64,000 nt of DNA from Arcuatula senhousia (Eukaryota; Mollusca; Bivalvia; Mytilida; Mytilidae), in contig OZ020308.1 in NCBI GenBank assembly GCA_963971305.1, positions 34,439,275 to 34,503,274 of the forward strand, written 5' to 3'. The position numbers and the translations under genes are program-made. The notes below the pieces were generated by a model. The model worked only from the letters and a program-made list of their open reading frames with translations, was not told where the DNA came from and did no database searches. Positions 1-10,377 of this stretch are shown here, one piece after another; the first letter of the stretch is position 1, and each line of letters begins with the position of its first letter.

Positions 1-289
1 TATAAAATATTGATTTTTACAAAACCAATGCAAATTGTTATCAATGTTTGCTTTTCGTCAATGCGATTTTCAATTTAAAATAGTTGAGTGCAGTAACGCC
101 CCCTGTTTTTCGTCTGATGACATGTATTGATGACATTGATTAGCTTGTGCAAGGTATTTTTGATGCTTGTTTTTCTAAAATAAATTTACAAGTTTTATTG
201 TTAATAAGGATATTGCACTATGAATGAGTTTTTTCAATGTATATTAAAAAAATCTGCCCTCAATAATATCTTTAATGCAGCGCCGTTTT

Positions 290-1330
290 GTTTTACCTGC
301 ACTGTCGAAGGCGGATTGTCCTGTGTTGGACCAGGGTTGCGAATAAGCCCACATTAGAACCTAGCTTGTCTTGAGAGGCGACTTGGGGTCTATGGTTTGT
401 AAGTTAGTTATTGCTTTACTCCCAAGCAGCACGATTTTGGCTATATCCGGGAGATGAACATGAAAGTGGTGATACAATGAACATGAAATGATGATGAATT
501 GGAGGAAATGGGGACACAAGGCAAATCGGGTAGGAGAGTTTTGACTGCCACTGGAAAAGGAGTGATGGGTATGGACGGGAAATTTAGCCTCCTGCATGGG
601 GATCCTACGGGTCCTACTCTTACCGAGACCTGCAGCAGGGTTCTTTAACGTGCGAGGAACGTGACATTTTTCCCAACACGGTGCACCACTATGGTTTGCA
701 GTCAGGTTTTCTGCGTTATCGCCTGACGACCCCGCATCTCTCGATGTCAGGGCTGCCCCATTCAACCACCTTGGGCACACATCCCAGTCGCTTTGTGGGC
801 AAAGCGGGTTTCTGAGCGCTCTTTAGTGGACTTTTACCGACAAGCTTAGCGCTGCTGCGGGCCTATTCGACACCCGGAACCCGCACGGTTGGAGGGTCTA
901 TGGAGTCTTATTTCTGGTTAGTACTTATCCCATAGGGCGACCAAGTGTAACTGTGTAGCCTTATTGGCTGAATTTGAGGCCCTCGTCCAGGGGAATCGTC
1001 GGGTCTATAAAACGGAAAGCCATAGTGTGCCAATGTGTGTGGAGAGTGCCACGCTTCATGCAGGTAAAAGACTCTTTGTGTATCGTTAAGTAGTGCACTA
1101 GATAGTGCAATTTTCTGCCCACCATTTTCTCCAATTTACCAGTCTTTAAAATTTATCGTTTCTTTGATTCCAAGACAACCCCTGTGTTTTTCACCATCAA
1201 TTCATCTTCATTTTATCTTCCTCCCTATGGTTATTGCCTTTATATAACCTATATATAGTGTTGCAAGGGCCTGAAACACCTACTCTCTCACTCACTCGAA
1301 CGGGGCCGAGTCAGACAGTAACTAAGGGTA
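290..1330 (+). repeat. SINE-like retroposon interrupted by an inverted copy of itself
   Basis: The head (about 290-395, with 'CCTAGCTTGTC' and 'GAGGCGAC') and body (about 894-1330) of one plus-strand copy are split by a second, minus-strand copy at 396-893. The inserted copy is flanked by the 10-bp direct repeat GGGTCTATGG at 386-395 and 894-903, a target-site duplication typical of target-primed retrotransposition. The plus copy ends in a CTCTCACTCACTC tail; the inserted copy ends in a degenerate ACTA/ACTT tail. A third, cleaner copy is at 3159-3650. The open frames on both strands here are incidental. Family name unknown. Confidence 0.75.
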
Positions 1331-1339
1331 ACCAGAGTA

Positions 1340-1725
1340 GTATCCTCTTAAATTGAATAGCATGGCACTGATCAGTAAGCGGGAATGGACTTTTACCGTT
1401 CTTCTGTTTGTGGTCATCCATGTGAAAAAATATAGGTCAAAGAAAGCATCCGAAGCATTATGCTTAGCATCACAAAGTGCCCCTTCCATACCAATATGGT
1501 TAATGTGGCACTTGTACATGTCAGGAATTGACTCAAAGCATTCTTCTGTAAGTGGTCATTCATGCGGAAAATGAAGTTCACAGCCAGCATTGGAAGCATG
1601 CATTGTGCTAAGCATCACTAAATGCATTTACTATGCCAATATATTTGACGTGGTCCTAGACAGCATTTGTGCATGGACCTTAACCATTCTTCTGAAAGTT
1701 GATCCAGACGCTGACGCCGACACCG
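1340..1725 (+). repeat. Partial 146-bp satellite array (about two units)
   Basis: About two diverged units of the same satellite that forms the long array at 48.27-49.6 kb. Shared landmarks are 'GGTCATCCATG', 'GCATCCGAAGCAT', 'CTTAGCATCAC' and 'ACCAATATG'. The block ends in a GACGCCGACACCGA-type sequence, just as the large array ends, so the tail belongs to a common parent element. No gene is credible here. Confidence 0.75.
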
Positions 1726-2440
1726 ATGACGACTTTCGGGGTAACTCATTAGCTTCCTCACTTTCGTGAGATGAGCTACATGTATAAAGGGATTGCATCC
1801 ATCCTTAACAGGAAAATGGAGTCCGACATGTGAGGAAAAGGCATTTTTAGACAAACAGACAATATATTTCAAACCATTCTTATGTACGGAAACGTTTATG
1901 ATTAAAGTTTGACAAACATTTTTTTTACGGACGGACGTACAATGTACAAACGGACATGAGTAAAACCAAATGTATCATGTCTTTGCCTCAAGGGGCCGTA
2001 CAATCCTTAAATTATATCTTTCTGCACAATAACGGCACACACATTGTGCGGATTCTCATTTCATATTTTCATGAACTTATTTTTTGCGTGCAGCGCAGGT
2101 CACAAAATCGATTGATTTTTGTTTTGTTTATTACGCTGGTTTTATTTTAAAGTAAAAAAGCATACTTAATTCGGTATTTTAATGTAATCATTCATTTTTA
2201 ATAAATAACATGTCAAACACCACAAATAACACTTAACAATGACGTCTTTATCAAATTTTGGCACCCTATTGCAGTTTTACAAATTTGGACAATGTATTGA
2301 TAAGTTGTCCTAGACTGGCTCGAATGGCGTTAAAAGTTCCCATCATTTGATTCATAGAGTTGCTAAATTGTGTCATTATTCCTAACTTCTGTTGTTGGGA
2401 GTATTGTTGCTGTTGTTGCCGCTGTCCTCCTCATATACGA
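1726..2440. other. Non-coding AT-rich spacer
   Basis: AT-rich sequence with short low-complexity runs (for example ACGGACGGACG near 1927). No conserved frame, splice-bounded exon or recognised repeat seen. Confidence 0.6.
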
Positions 2441-2590
2441 TATTGAGATGTGGAATAAGTGTACGCGACACAACAAACATAAACAAACAGCAATTCAAAA
2501 AATCACAACGGAAAACAGCAAGCAGTCTTCAACATGACCATAGGTCACTGCTTACCGTCTTGCATTGGCCAAAGACTTATAATACAATAC
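2441..2590 (+). repeat. Dispersed repeat R2 (GAGATGTGGAATAAGTGTAC family)
   Basis: The unit begins GAGATGTGGAATAAGTGTAC, then GCGACACAAC, and ends near 'CAGTCTTCAACATGACC'. Matching units occur at 40,624, 46,994, 47,176, 51,386 and 61,258 on the plus strand and 63,187-63,222 on the minus strand. The 61,258 copy is fused directly to the YqaJ-type frame. Confidence 0.75.
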
Positions 2591-3145
2591 AAAAGTATCA
2601 AAACAATCCCTAAATCATCAACGAAAGACTCAATTCTTGACATAAAACAGTTAACATAGAATGACAAGGACAAACAAAGGCTTTGGCAAAGTTTCTTGGC
2701 TTAGGACAGGCACATATAAAATGTGGCGGGGTTAAACTAGTTTTTTGGATCCAACCTTCCCCCTATTGATAAACTTGCACAATAGAGCTACAAATAAAAC
2801 ACACTGTAAAACTCAATCGACAAAAGTTAAATTCAACAAGAGAGAACCTAAGACAAAATACTGTACGAAAACAACAAGACAAGGAGGAACTCTCTTGAGA
2901 ACACTCGAAGTTACTGACAACTAGCTAAGAAACATTTATCGATTGATGTAAAAGAATCAAATACATCAGTTCTAAATCCGACACCCCACGTCAAAACAAT
3001 GAATGATTAAGAGTTGTATCACCATACAGAACCGACATACTTGATCGCTGTGGTGCTTATAAATAATACAGTGGATACAAAGTGAAAATTTAACGTTTTA
3101 AAGTTACTATCAAGCTATCAATATTTCTGCCAAAACATACCAAAT
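2591..3145. other. Non-coding spacer
   Basis: AT-rich sequence with no supported gene. The part next to 3145 is probably the continuation of the retroelement region into which the 3159-3650 retroposon inserted. Confidence 0.5.
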
Positions 3146-3663
3146 GCAAAGATTTTACGTCCCGTGCGGGGCCCGGGTGGCGAATAGGCCCGCAGCAGAG
3201 CCTAGCTTGTCGTAAGAGGCGACTAAGGGTCTTGGGATTCTGATGTCGGGTCAGTGCTCAGCCCACAGAGCGACCAAGTGTGTACCCTAGGTGGCTGAAT
3301 AGGGTGGCCCTCGTACGCGGGGGTTGTCAGGTCTATAATACGGAAACCCTGACCGCCGACCATAGTGGGCCAACGTGTGTGGAGAATGCCACGCTTCATG
3401 CACGTAAAAGACCCCTTTGTGGACTGCCAAGTAGTGCACCACATAGGCTAAATTTTCTGCCCCTACCCACCTCTCCCCTTTTCCTGTGGTTCTTCAAAAT
3501 TTACCGGTCCTTTGTTTCCCATCCCACTCCCATATTTCATTTATCATCATCGTTTCATGTTCATTTTATCACCCTTTTCATGTTCATCGCCTGTAAATAA
3601 CCTATATAGCGTTGCACGGGCGTAAAACACAAACTCACTCACTCACTCACGCAAAGATTTTAC
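3146..3663 (+). mobile_element. Complete SINE-like retroposon with 13-bp target-site duplication
   Basis: The 492-bp element (3159-3650) starts GTCCCGTGCGGGGCCCGGG and ends in (ACTC)n. It is flanked by perfect direct repeats GCAAAGATTTTAC at 3146-3158 and 3651-3663. The body is related to the two copies at 290-1330. It interrupts the minus-strand retroelement fragment whose remaining coding part lies at 3664-4104. A long duplication plus a simple-sequence tail indicates LINE-type mobilisation. Whether it is a SINE or the 3' end of a LINE cannot be settled here. Confidence 0.85.
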
Positions 3664-4152
3664 TAAAACATTGAATTCGCATCCTTTTTTCAAAAGGTTT
3701 TTAAGCCAGTTTTTAATTTCCATACGGTTGTTTTTGAATTTTTGTGCTTTATAAACTACATTGCTATAAAAGTCAGGATGATATATTCCTCTAACAATCA
3801 GAAATCTACGTGTACAATCAAATTTTTCGATGAGATGTCCATATTTATGTGCAAATTTTGTAAAAGATTTGACTAATTTGTGGTAACGGTAACCTAGTTT
3901 TAGCAATTTTTCTGTAATAAAACGGTTTTTATCATTAAAATCAGACACATCACTGCAAATGCGAGCATACCTGACTAATTGTGAAATGTATACCCCGTAA
4001 GCTGGAGCTAATGGTACGTCTGCTTCAAGAAACGGAAAATTAACTATTGGGAATGAAAAGTCATCCCGTTTATTTGACCAACACTTAATCGATCTTCGGC
4101 AACGTGGCGGGTGTACTATAGCAAGCAGGAACTGCTTACTCTTCCGGAGCAC
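3643..4152 (-). pseudogene. Retroelement polyprotein C-terminal fragment (reverse-transcriptase associated)
   Basis: The reading frame includes KRDDFSFPIVNFPF and PAYGVYISQLVRYAR. The same block recurs at 25,402-25,755 and is common at the C-terminal end of reverse-transcriptase-type predicted proteins in bivalves. No reverse-transcriptase catalytic motif is in this piece. The 5' part is missing, and the frame past 3663 is read through the inserted SINE-like element, so the last residues are artefactual. Upstream (plus-strand side) the fragment abuts a 3'-tail repeat in the opposite orientation at about 4105, a rearranged junction. Retroelement class (Penelope-like, DIRS-like or other) not determined. 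Confidence 0.6.
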
Positions 4153-4345
4153 CTGAGTTCACTCTCGTTTCGACTTGAGTTCGCGTTGCTGAATGCGGTT
4201 TTGTTGTTATGTGTGTGTGTTTTATGTTGTTATGTGGTTTGTTTTGTTGTGATGATTTTTAGTCTGCCGGTTTTGTCTTTGTCTTCACGGTTTTATGATA
4301 CTGATTACCCCTTTGGTACACCTTTGCTTCTATCATATACTTTAG
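4105..4345 (+). repeat. Retroelement 3'-tail repeat R1
   Basis: A truncated copy of the abundant R1 tail: 'GGTGTACTATAGCAAGCAGG', 'CTTCCGGAGCACCTGAGTTC', ending near 'CCCCTTTGGTACACCTTTGC'. Where R1 is longest (25.06-25.76 kb minus strand; 32.8-33.2 kb plus strand) it follows the retroelement coding block, so it looks like that element's 3' untranslated tail. Confidence 0.75.
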
Positions 4346-4840
4346 TGTGTAATCTACCATTCATAATGCTTAAGTAGTTCCTTTTGCTGGTTAAACTTTT
4401 TTAAATTCTGGTTACCGATATTGTATTCAATTTCGAGTTGGTAAGTAGGCATGAAAATTGAAATTTTAGTGCTTGCATCATATTCGGATTGTTTGATCGC
4501 TGCTTTTTTGTATGCTTCGTATTTTAATGCAAAATCTTTCGCTGCATTTTTTCTACTCAAAACTTCACCTTGCGCCGCATAGCGCTATAATTTCCCTTTT
4601 TTCCTATCATTCCTCTTTCCCTCCTTTCATTATCTGTTCGTTTCCCATCCTGTCTTTTGTCAATTTTCCATCTTCCCATTTTGTGGATTATCAGCCTTCA
4701 CCTTCCTTCGATTATCTCGTTCAAATATCCTCCGTTCATATATATTATGCATAAGGAGTGGAGGCTGATTATTCGGACCGAGGTCCATGTTACCCTGATA
4801 ATCGCCCTCTTCTTCCTTTAGGTTCCCCTTTCTTATATTA
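4346..4840. other. Spacer with an unassigned 68-aa minus-strand frame
   Basis: A minus-strand frame at 4354-4560 encodes a Lys-rich 68-aa peptide of unknown identity, with no domain or splice context recognised. The rest (4560-4840) is pyrimidine-rich (TTTCCC-type) non-coding sequence. The peptide may be more retroelement debris. Confidence 0.3.
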
Positions 4841-5190
4841 ATATGGGATTTCTATCTCTCAGATGAGTGCAGATGTTGGTTTGTCATAAAGTGTTGCTTT
4901 GTCTTCCTTTACCGGATTTGACACGCTGAATGGACTTTTGGCAACGCGACGGGTGTGCTATAGCAAGCAGGAACTGCTTACGCTTCCGGAGCACCTGAGT
5001 TCACTCTTGTTTCGACTGGAGTTCGCGTTGTTGATTGATATTAAGCTATTTTGTGTTTCCATGTTTTACATGTTGTCTGTTTTTGTCCCGTTCTTGTTCG
5101 TGTTTACTGGTTTTGTCTCTGCCCTTTCGGACCTTTAACATTCGGATACCCCATTGGTACCTCTGCTTCTTTCGGCATCTTCAGCGCCGC
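4841..5190 (+). repeat. R1 3'-tail repeat, near full length
   Basis: Contains the whole tail from 'GGGATTTCTATCTCTCAGATG' through 'CTTTACCGGATTTGACACGC' and 'GCTATAGCAAGCAGGAACTG' to 'CCCATTGGTACCTCTGCTTC'. Plus-strand frames of 60-79 aa here are incidental to the repeat. Confidence 0.8.
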
Positions 5191-5740
5191 CACTACCTTG
5201 CAACTTACAAAACATGATATCAGAAATCCCGACTTCATTTAAAAGAAATGAAAGTAACAAATGCATGAAAGGCAAAAATGACCACATTTAGTTCAACAAA
5301 ATCTACATGGTGTATGACAGGCCTGAAATAAACTATCACGATGTAGGACCTTATTCCAGCTCTCCCGGATGTACGAACCACTAACAGTTGTTGGGCCTTG
5401 GAAAAATAACTATGTCGATCGACGATTGACCTTTATTTGAAGCGACAACAGACGGTCAGATGTAGTGGTAAAATACTGAAAACAAAGGGGAATAAATTAA
5501 GGTTACAAAGTACATGTAAAAACGTTAAAGTTCATAGAAAAACAGTAAAGGGGGTCGTAGATAATTGAAATACAATTAAATATTCACACAAATATAGCAT
5601 AATACAAACTTAAATGTCCAAATACTATTAAATGTACGGGAAATTAAATTCCCTTCGTCTGGTCCAATTTCATTTCACCGACCTGTTGAATTTAGAATAT
5701 ATCCACATAGAATAAAGTTACGATTGTGTAAAAAATATTT
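5191..5740. other. Non-coding spacer
   Basis: AT-rich. No supported exon or recognised repeat. Confidence 0.5.
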
Positions 5741-7170
5741 AAAACACTAATTGTTCGTTACTTACGCTGCGGTTGCCACAAATCACAGAAAGCGTAGACT
5801 TTCCATTAGCATGGCGCAGGGAGAACTGACAAAGGGAGATGAAACGATCTTACATCCGAGGGTTATCATACGGATCATTAAAGGAAGAGATAAAATTTCC
5901 AGAGAAGTTTCGAATGTCCAAGCAGGAGTTCGAAACGATATACGTCGAAGTTTGCCGAATTCACAAGTGATGAAGAAAATATCAATAAAAATATCTATAA
6001 CAACTGGAACGCAAAATGAGTGACAGAACAGACCTCATGCTGATAAAATTCAAAATTGATAGTTTAGAGAACGGTAAGGAACCTAAAACGTGCTCAATCG
6101 GTCTGGATTCTTTAACTTTAAATCACAAGTTACCGATGTGGACACATATTAACTTTCCCGACTGCTTGGCCGAACATATGTTAAGAAGTAAAAGAGCCCC
6201 TCAAAAACCTTTACTTGTCCCTATTGTAGTTGATCATTCAGAGTAACTGAAAGTTGTCGCCGAAATTTTCCGTTTAAATCTTTTTTGATGATATCAGAGG
6301 AAAGTTGCAAACTCATCGTCAAGCGAGTCGTCGGTGTTAAATTGCAAAAACTCCTCCGAATCCTTTGTCGAGTATTTTTGTTTTTCAGGCTTCTTTTTTT
6401 GTGTTCAAGACGTGCCGTTAAATGTCACCGGAAAATCAAGTGTAACATCCTAGCTATGACACAGGCAGCTGAGAATAAATGGACCGACCATCACATTTGA
6501 AGGAGGGACCTTTTTTCCTAAAGGAATATTTTGAATGAAAAAGAAGAAAGATTTCTGCAATATAAAATAAAGTAAATAATGAATCAAATATTTTGTCAAG
6601 TAAAAATCGTTTCATGCTCTCTGCGGAAAACATGTTCTGACCAGATCAAATAAACCAACGCCCCCTTCTAGTTAAGCACCATTGAAAATCGTAAAATCCT
6701 CACCTCCGATAGCAAACAGAATCATTTGAAAGCTGTTAAAAGGAGTACATTAAATGACCTACAAGACTTCAAAAATCGTATAGGAGTGGTGTATCAAGAT
6801 ATTATGAAAGACTTTGACATGGCAAAGAAAGAATTAAGAGATATTCGACTGCATAGTTCATACGACTCGTCGATTTTGGAACTACTCAATAAATAGGAGG
6901 TTGAAAAATTCATCTAGAAAATATGAAGATGGATTCCGACATTCCCGCACCGTTTAACGCGTTAGACGAGATGAAAAAAGCACACACAACCGTCAATGAT
7001 GGAATGAGAACAATAACTACAATGTAACTCTGTCTTGGTGAAAAATGACAAAGTCAAGGAGTTACTGAACATGAGGGGGAGTGTTGTACATATGGATAAG
7101 GACTTTAATAACAGATATAAGAAAGGATTTAAGAAAGAGGCCCCGGGCGGTGTGTTATTCAGTAAATTGT
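5741..7170 (+). pseudogene. Decayed multi-frame coding-like segment, identity unknown
   Basis: Several short plus-strand frames follow closely: about 5751-6023, 6016-6246 (start overlapping the previous stop by 8 bases), a fragment around 6750-6895 (contains DFKNRIGVVYQDIMKDF), and one from about 6922 ending at the TAG near 7170 (contains FKKEAPGGVLFSKL) with an internal one-base frame break near 7025. An opposite-strand acidic frame near 6290-6400 ends TDDSLDDEFATFL. Codon use is less AT-extreme than the spacers. This looks like the remains of a compact multi-gene element, but no family is recognised. Confidence 0.3.
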
Positions 7171-8159
7171 AGATACATTTTGTTTTAAATTTCAAAACAT
7201 GTCGTTTAACACATAAGCACTTATAGCTTTTAAAAAACTTTGGTCAGTGCCGTTTAATGTTCATTGTAATAATATTGCCTGTATTTATCAACGTTTTAAT
7301 GGCTAGACACAGAAAAAGAAAGGTACTTTAGAAAAAGGAAACAGTCATTTTATATTTTCTATACATGTACTGTCTAGTATGTTAACTTGTTAAAATAAAG
7401 GACAAAGCCAGCTTCTCTATTCACACCGCTGCTTACTTTGAGTAGTTCCCGAGAGATGAACAATATTTACCCGGCACGTAATTTTTATCTTTTTGTCTTT
7501 TTGTCTTTTCGTCTCCGGTTTTCTCGTTTATCGAATTGATTTTTACAACAACTATGTTATTTTGTGTTTTGTTTAGGATTTATGAATAAGAGAAAGGTTG
7601 GACCCGAAAATCTAGTTGAACCGCGCCACATTTTGTTATCCTGGATTGGGAAACAAGCTAAATGCTTACGTGAATCCTCTCCAGCTAGCAGTTTACGAGT
7701 GTGGCCTTTGTAGCGGCCCTATTGAGCCTTCCCTTATCGAACTCCACAAAGGGGTCTTTAATGGGCATGTGGTATTGTTCTCCAAATACACAGGACAGAC
7801 TTTTTTGTCCCTTTTTGTCCCGTTTATGCATGTTATTGTGGCACAATTGCGTTACTTTGAAGCAGCGCAAATTCGACAATATCAGGGAGATGAACATATG
7901 TTTAGATAATGACGATAATGAGATGTAGAATACATGTAAGTGTACGCCAACGTTAGTCGGTTCAAGTTACATGTACACGTCTGTTAAACACAACACTGCA
8001 TAACAAAGTTTAATTGATTATAATGAAACTTTTACATGCACACATTTTGTTGTTCATGACATGATGTAGATATAAGCACCTTTTATTTAAAATTGTGACT
8101 CGATTGATAATCTTTGACAGAGGGTTTTATTTGCATTCTTTAAGGAGGCAAAGATGATC
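7171..8159. other. Spacer with an interspersed repeat at about 7630-7890
   Basis: The segment with 'TATCCTGGATTGGGAAACAAGC' shows partial resemblance to about 39,075-39,190 ('ATATCCTGGATTTGGGG', 'CAGCTTGCAGCTTTCGAG'). The 97-aa and 70-aa frames on opposite strands look like repeat by-products. Confidence 0.35.
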
Positions 8160-8335
8160 CAATGAACATTCCAAAGTCAAAATTCTTTAAGACAAATTAA
8201 GACAAACGAGAATAACATGAGGAAACAGATAGCACAAAACATACAAAAACTACCGAACAGCACACAGCAACGCAAACATGAGAAGTAGCAAGGGTGAACT
8301 TAGGTGCTCTGGGAGGGTTATCAGTTCTTGTTCTT
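8160..8335 (-). repeat. Degenerate R1 3'-tail copy
   Basis: Minus-strand match to the R1 tail: 'GCAAACATGAGAAGTAGCAAGG' and 'GGTGAACTTAGGTGCTCTGG' correspond to the complement of the R1 core. Confidence 0.5.
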
Positions 8336-10377
8336 TTTATATTTACCATTTGGCTATAGCGTTACTGGTGAATCTTTATTTGACAAAATGCACACGTCAA
8401 ATTAAATACAATTTAAAGTTTATTGCCAACTACATATCGATTTTTTTTATCGCTTGACAGAGAACAGTATTGAACAAGATACCAAAAAAATGCTTTTATT
8501 CCGTTTTATTCTATACTAATGTGTTGAAAATCAGAATTGTCTTTGAAAGAAACAAAAAGGTTTCACAAATCATAAATGATCATATACACCCGGGCCCAAA
8601 CACACTCGAACTATAAGTTACAATAAAAAACACGCAACATAAATCTTAACAGCAATAACTTCAAACAATAGTGATTTTCAATATCTGGAACAGTGTAACA
8701 AATAGATAAAATGTACACCAGTCGGCCATAACAATATCAAATTTGTATGAAAGCTAGTCGGCTATTGCTTTGACGTTCTGTTCTTTTGTTCAAAGAAGCT
8801 GGGGTCGTTGGAATCTCGACCTAAATATCAGTCCTAAATATTGGTCGTTGATAATTCTTTTAACTGGTCTTCTGTAAATTCATCTGCCTGCGGGTGTCTA
8901 ACTAGAAGTTGCTGGTGCATAGTTTTGTTTTCGACGTCGGAAGATGGTATAACCTATAAATCAAAGTTTCATTTCGAAAATATATTAATCAAGATATTTA
9001 AAAAATTAAAGGACAATTCTTCTGAAAGAATTGTAAGGTCTTTCCTTTTTCTCAGGCTTGCACTTGCTAATTGAAGACGCCATATCAAATAGTTTTCCTA
9101 AACCTTGAAAATTGCACACCTCCTTATGGTGTGTATATTTTAAAACTTATCTGTTAAACCAGAGCATGTTCAATTGTTTCTCATTCTCATAACCGATTCT
9201 ATTACGATTCAGGTACCTAAAGATTTGATAACTACTGAAAGTTATCTAAAAAATATGGTGTCAACCCTTAAGTTTTAATAGAGGCTAACGTGGTAATTCA
9301 ATCTTGGTTCCATTATTGATGATGGGTGAATATAGTCGTGAACATGGGCTGTATAGCTTCCGCAGCGGCTGTTTAACAATACTATCTATTCACCATAGAT
9401 CGTCCAACCTATGACACAAAAATGCCAGAGCTAGCAGATCTAATTACTATAGGACAGGAGACAGAACCGTGTCCCACAATGTGGAGATTCTGGTCGGAAT
9501 TCGGAAAACCTGTTCCATTCTCAAAACAAAAAATCTAAACAGCCATTTTAAAATGTTTACCATAACGGTATTTAATACTTTTGAAATAGCAATCACATTT
9601 CCTTATGGCAGAATAACTCCTGTATTGGTTAATATAACAATATGAAAAATGACCCAGCACAATTTCAAGACTTACTCTTCTGAATGCAAAAAGAATGAAC
9701 TCGGTACCTCTTATGGCTAAGGAGGATAAGAAGGAACAAACGTTTTAGCTAAAAGGGGCATAACTCTTATACGTAAAATGGTACGGTACCCAAGTGTGTT
9801 TTTTCTGAAACGACAAACATTGACCGATAAAGTATACTAAGTATTATTGCGACATGTCGCGTACTTCTCATAGTTGAAATTTGTCGTTTACGGCGGAAGA
9901 AAGAAAAAATACAATAAGGTCTTCCCTTGGAAAGGGAAAGACCTTAATAAAACGATTGAAAGCTTTTGTAAGTCCTGTAAGTATGGCATACTGTGGTTGT
10001 CCGTGTTCGAAAATTAATTTGTGCCGCTTAGCCTTATTTAAAACAAATATGGCGTATCAAAATAGTTATAAAAAGTGCAAGAACAAATTTACAATGCGTC
10101 CGAATAGGAAAAGATACCTTGCCCAAATAGATAATGATCATAGGCATGAAACGAAAGAAAAACATGAAAGCGGCGAACATAAGAAGAATTAATCAATTAA
10201 GTTTTGTAACTAAATTTAAAATGACTCAATTAATATGCTTGTGAAAAGGACTGTTTAATTTGAACAGATTTTGATGTACGTGTTCTGTCTTTTCTTTCTT
10301 TTTCGTTTTTTTTATTGGACAAGGTGTTGTTTGGATATTTTTTGGATATTTTTTGTTCTATTTAAAAGAACGAATAA
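8336..10377. other. Non-coding spacer with a hairpin near 9915-9945
   Basis: No supported gene. A 103-aa plus-strand frame (9881-10192) has basic composition and no recognised domain. Its start overlaps a near-palindrome around 'AAGGTCTTCCCTT' / 'AAGGGAAAGACCTT'. A related 'AAGGTCTTTCC' string occurs near 9035. Treated as non-coding. Confidence 0.4.

Noticed and set aside
7616..7909. 97-aa frame and its 70-aa antisense partner
   Set aside because: Lies in an interspersed-repeat-like segment with a partial match near 39.1 kb; no domain and no splice context.
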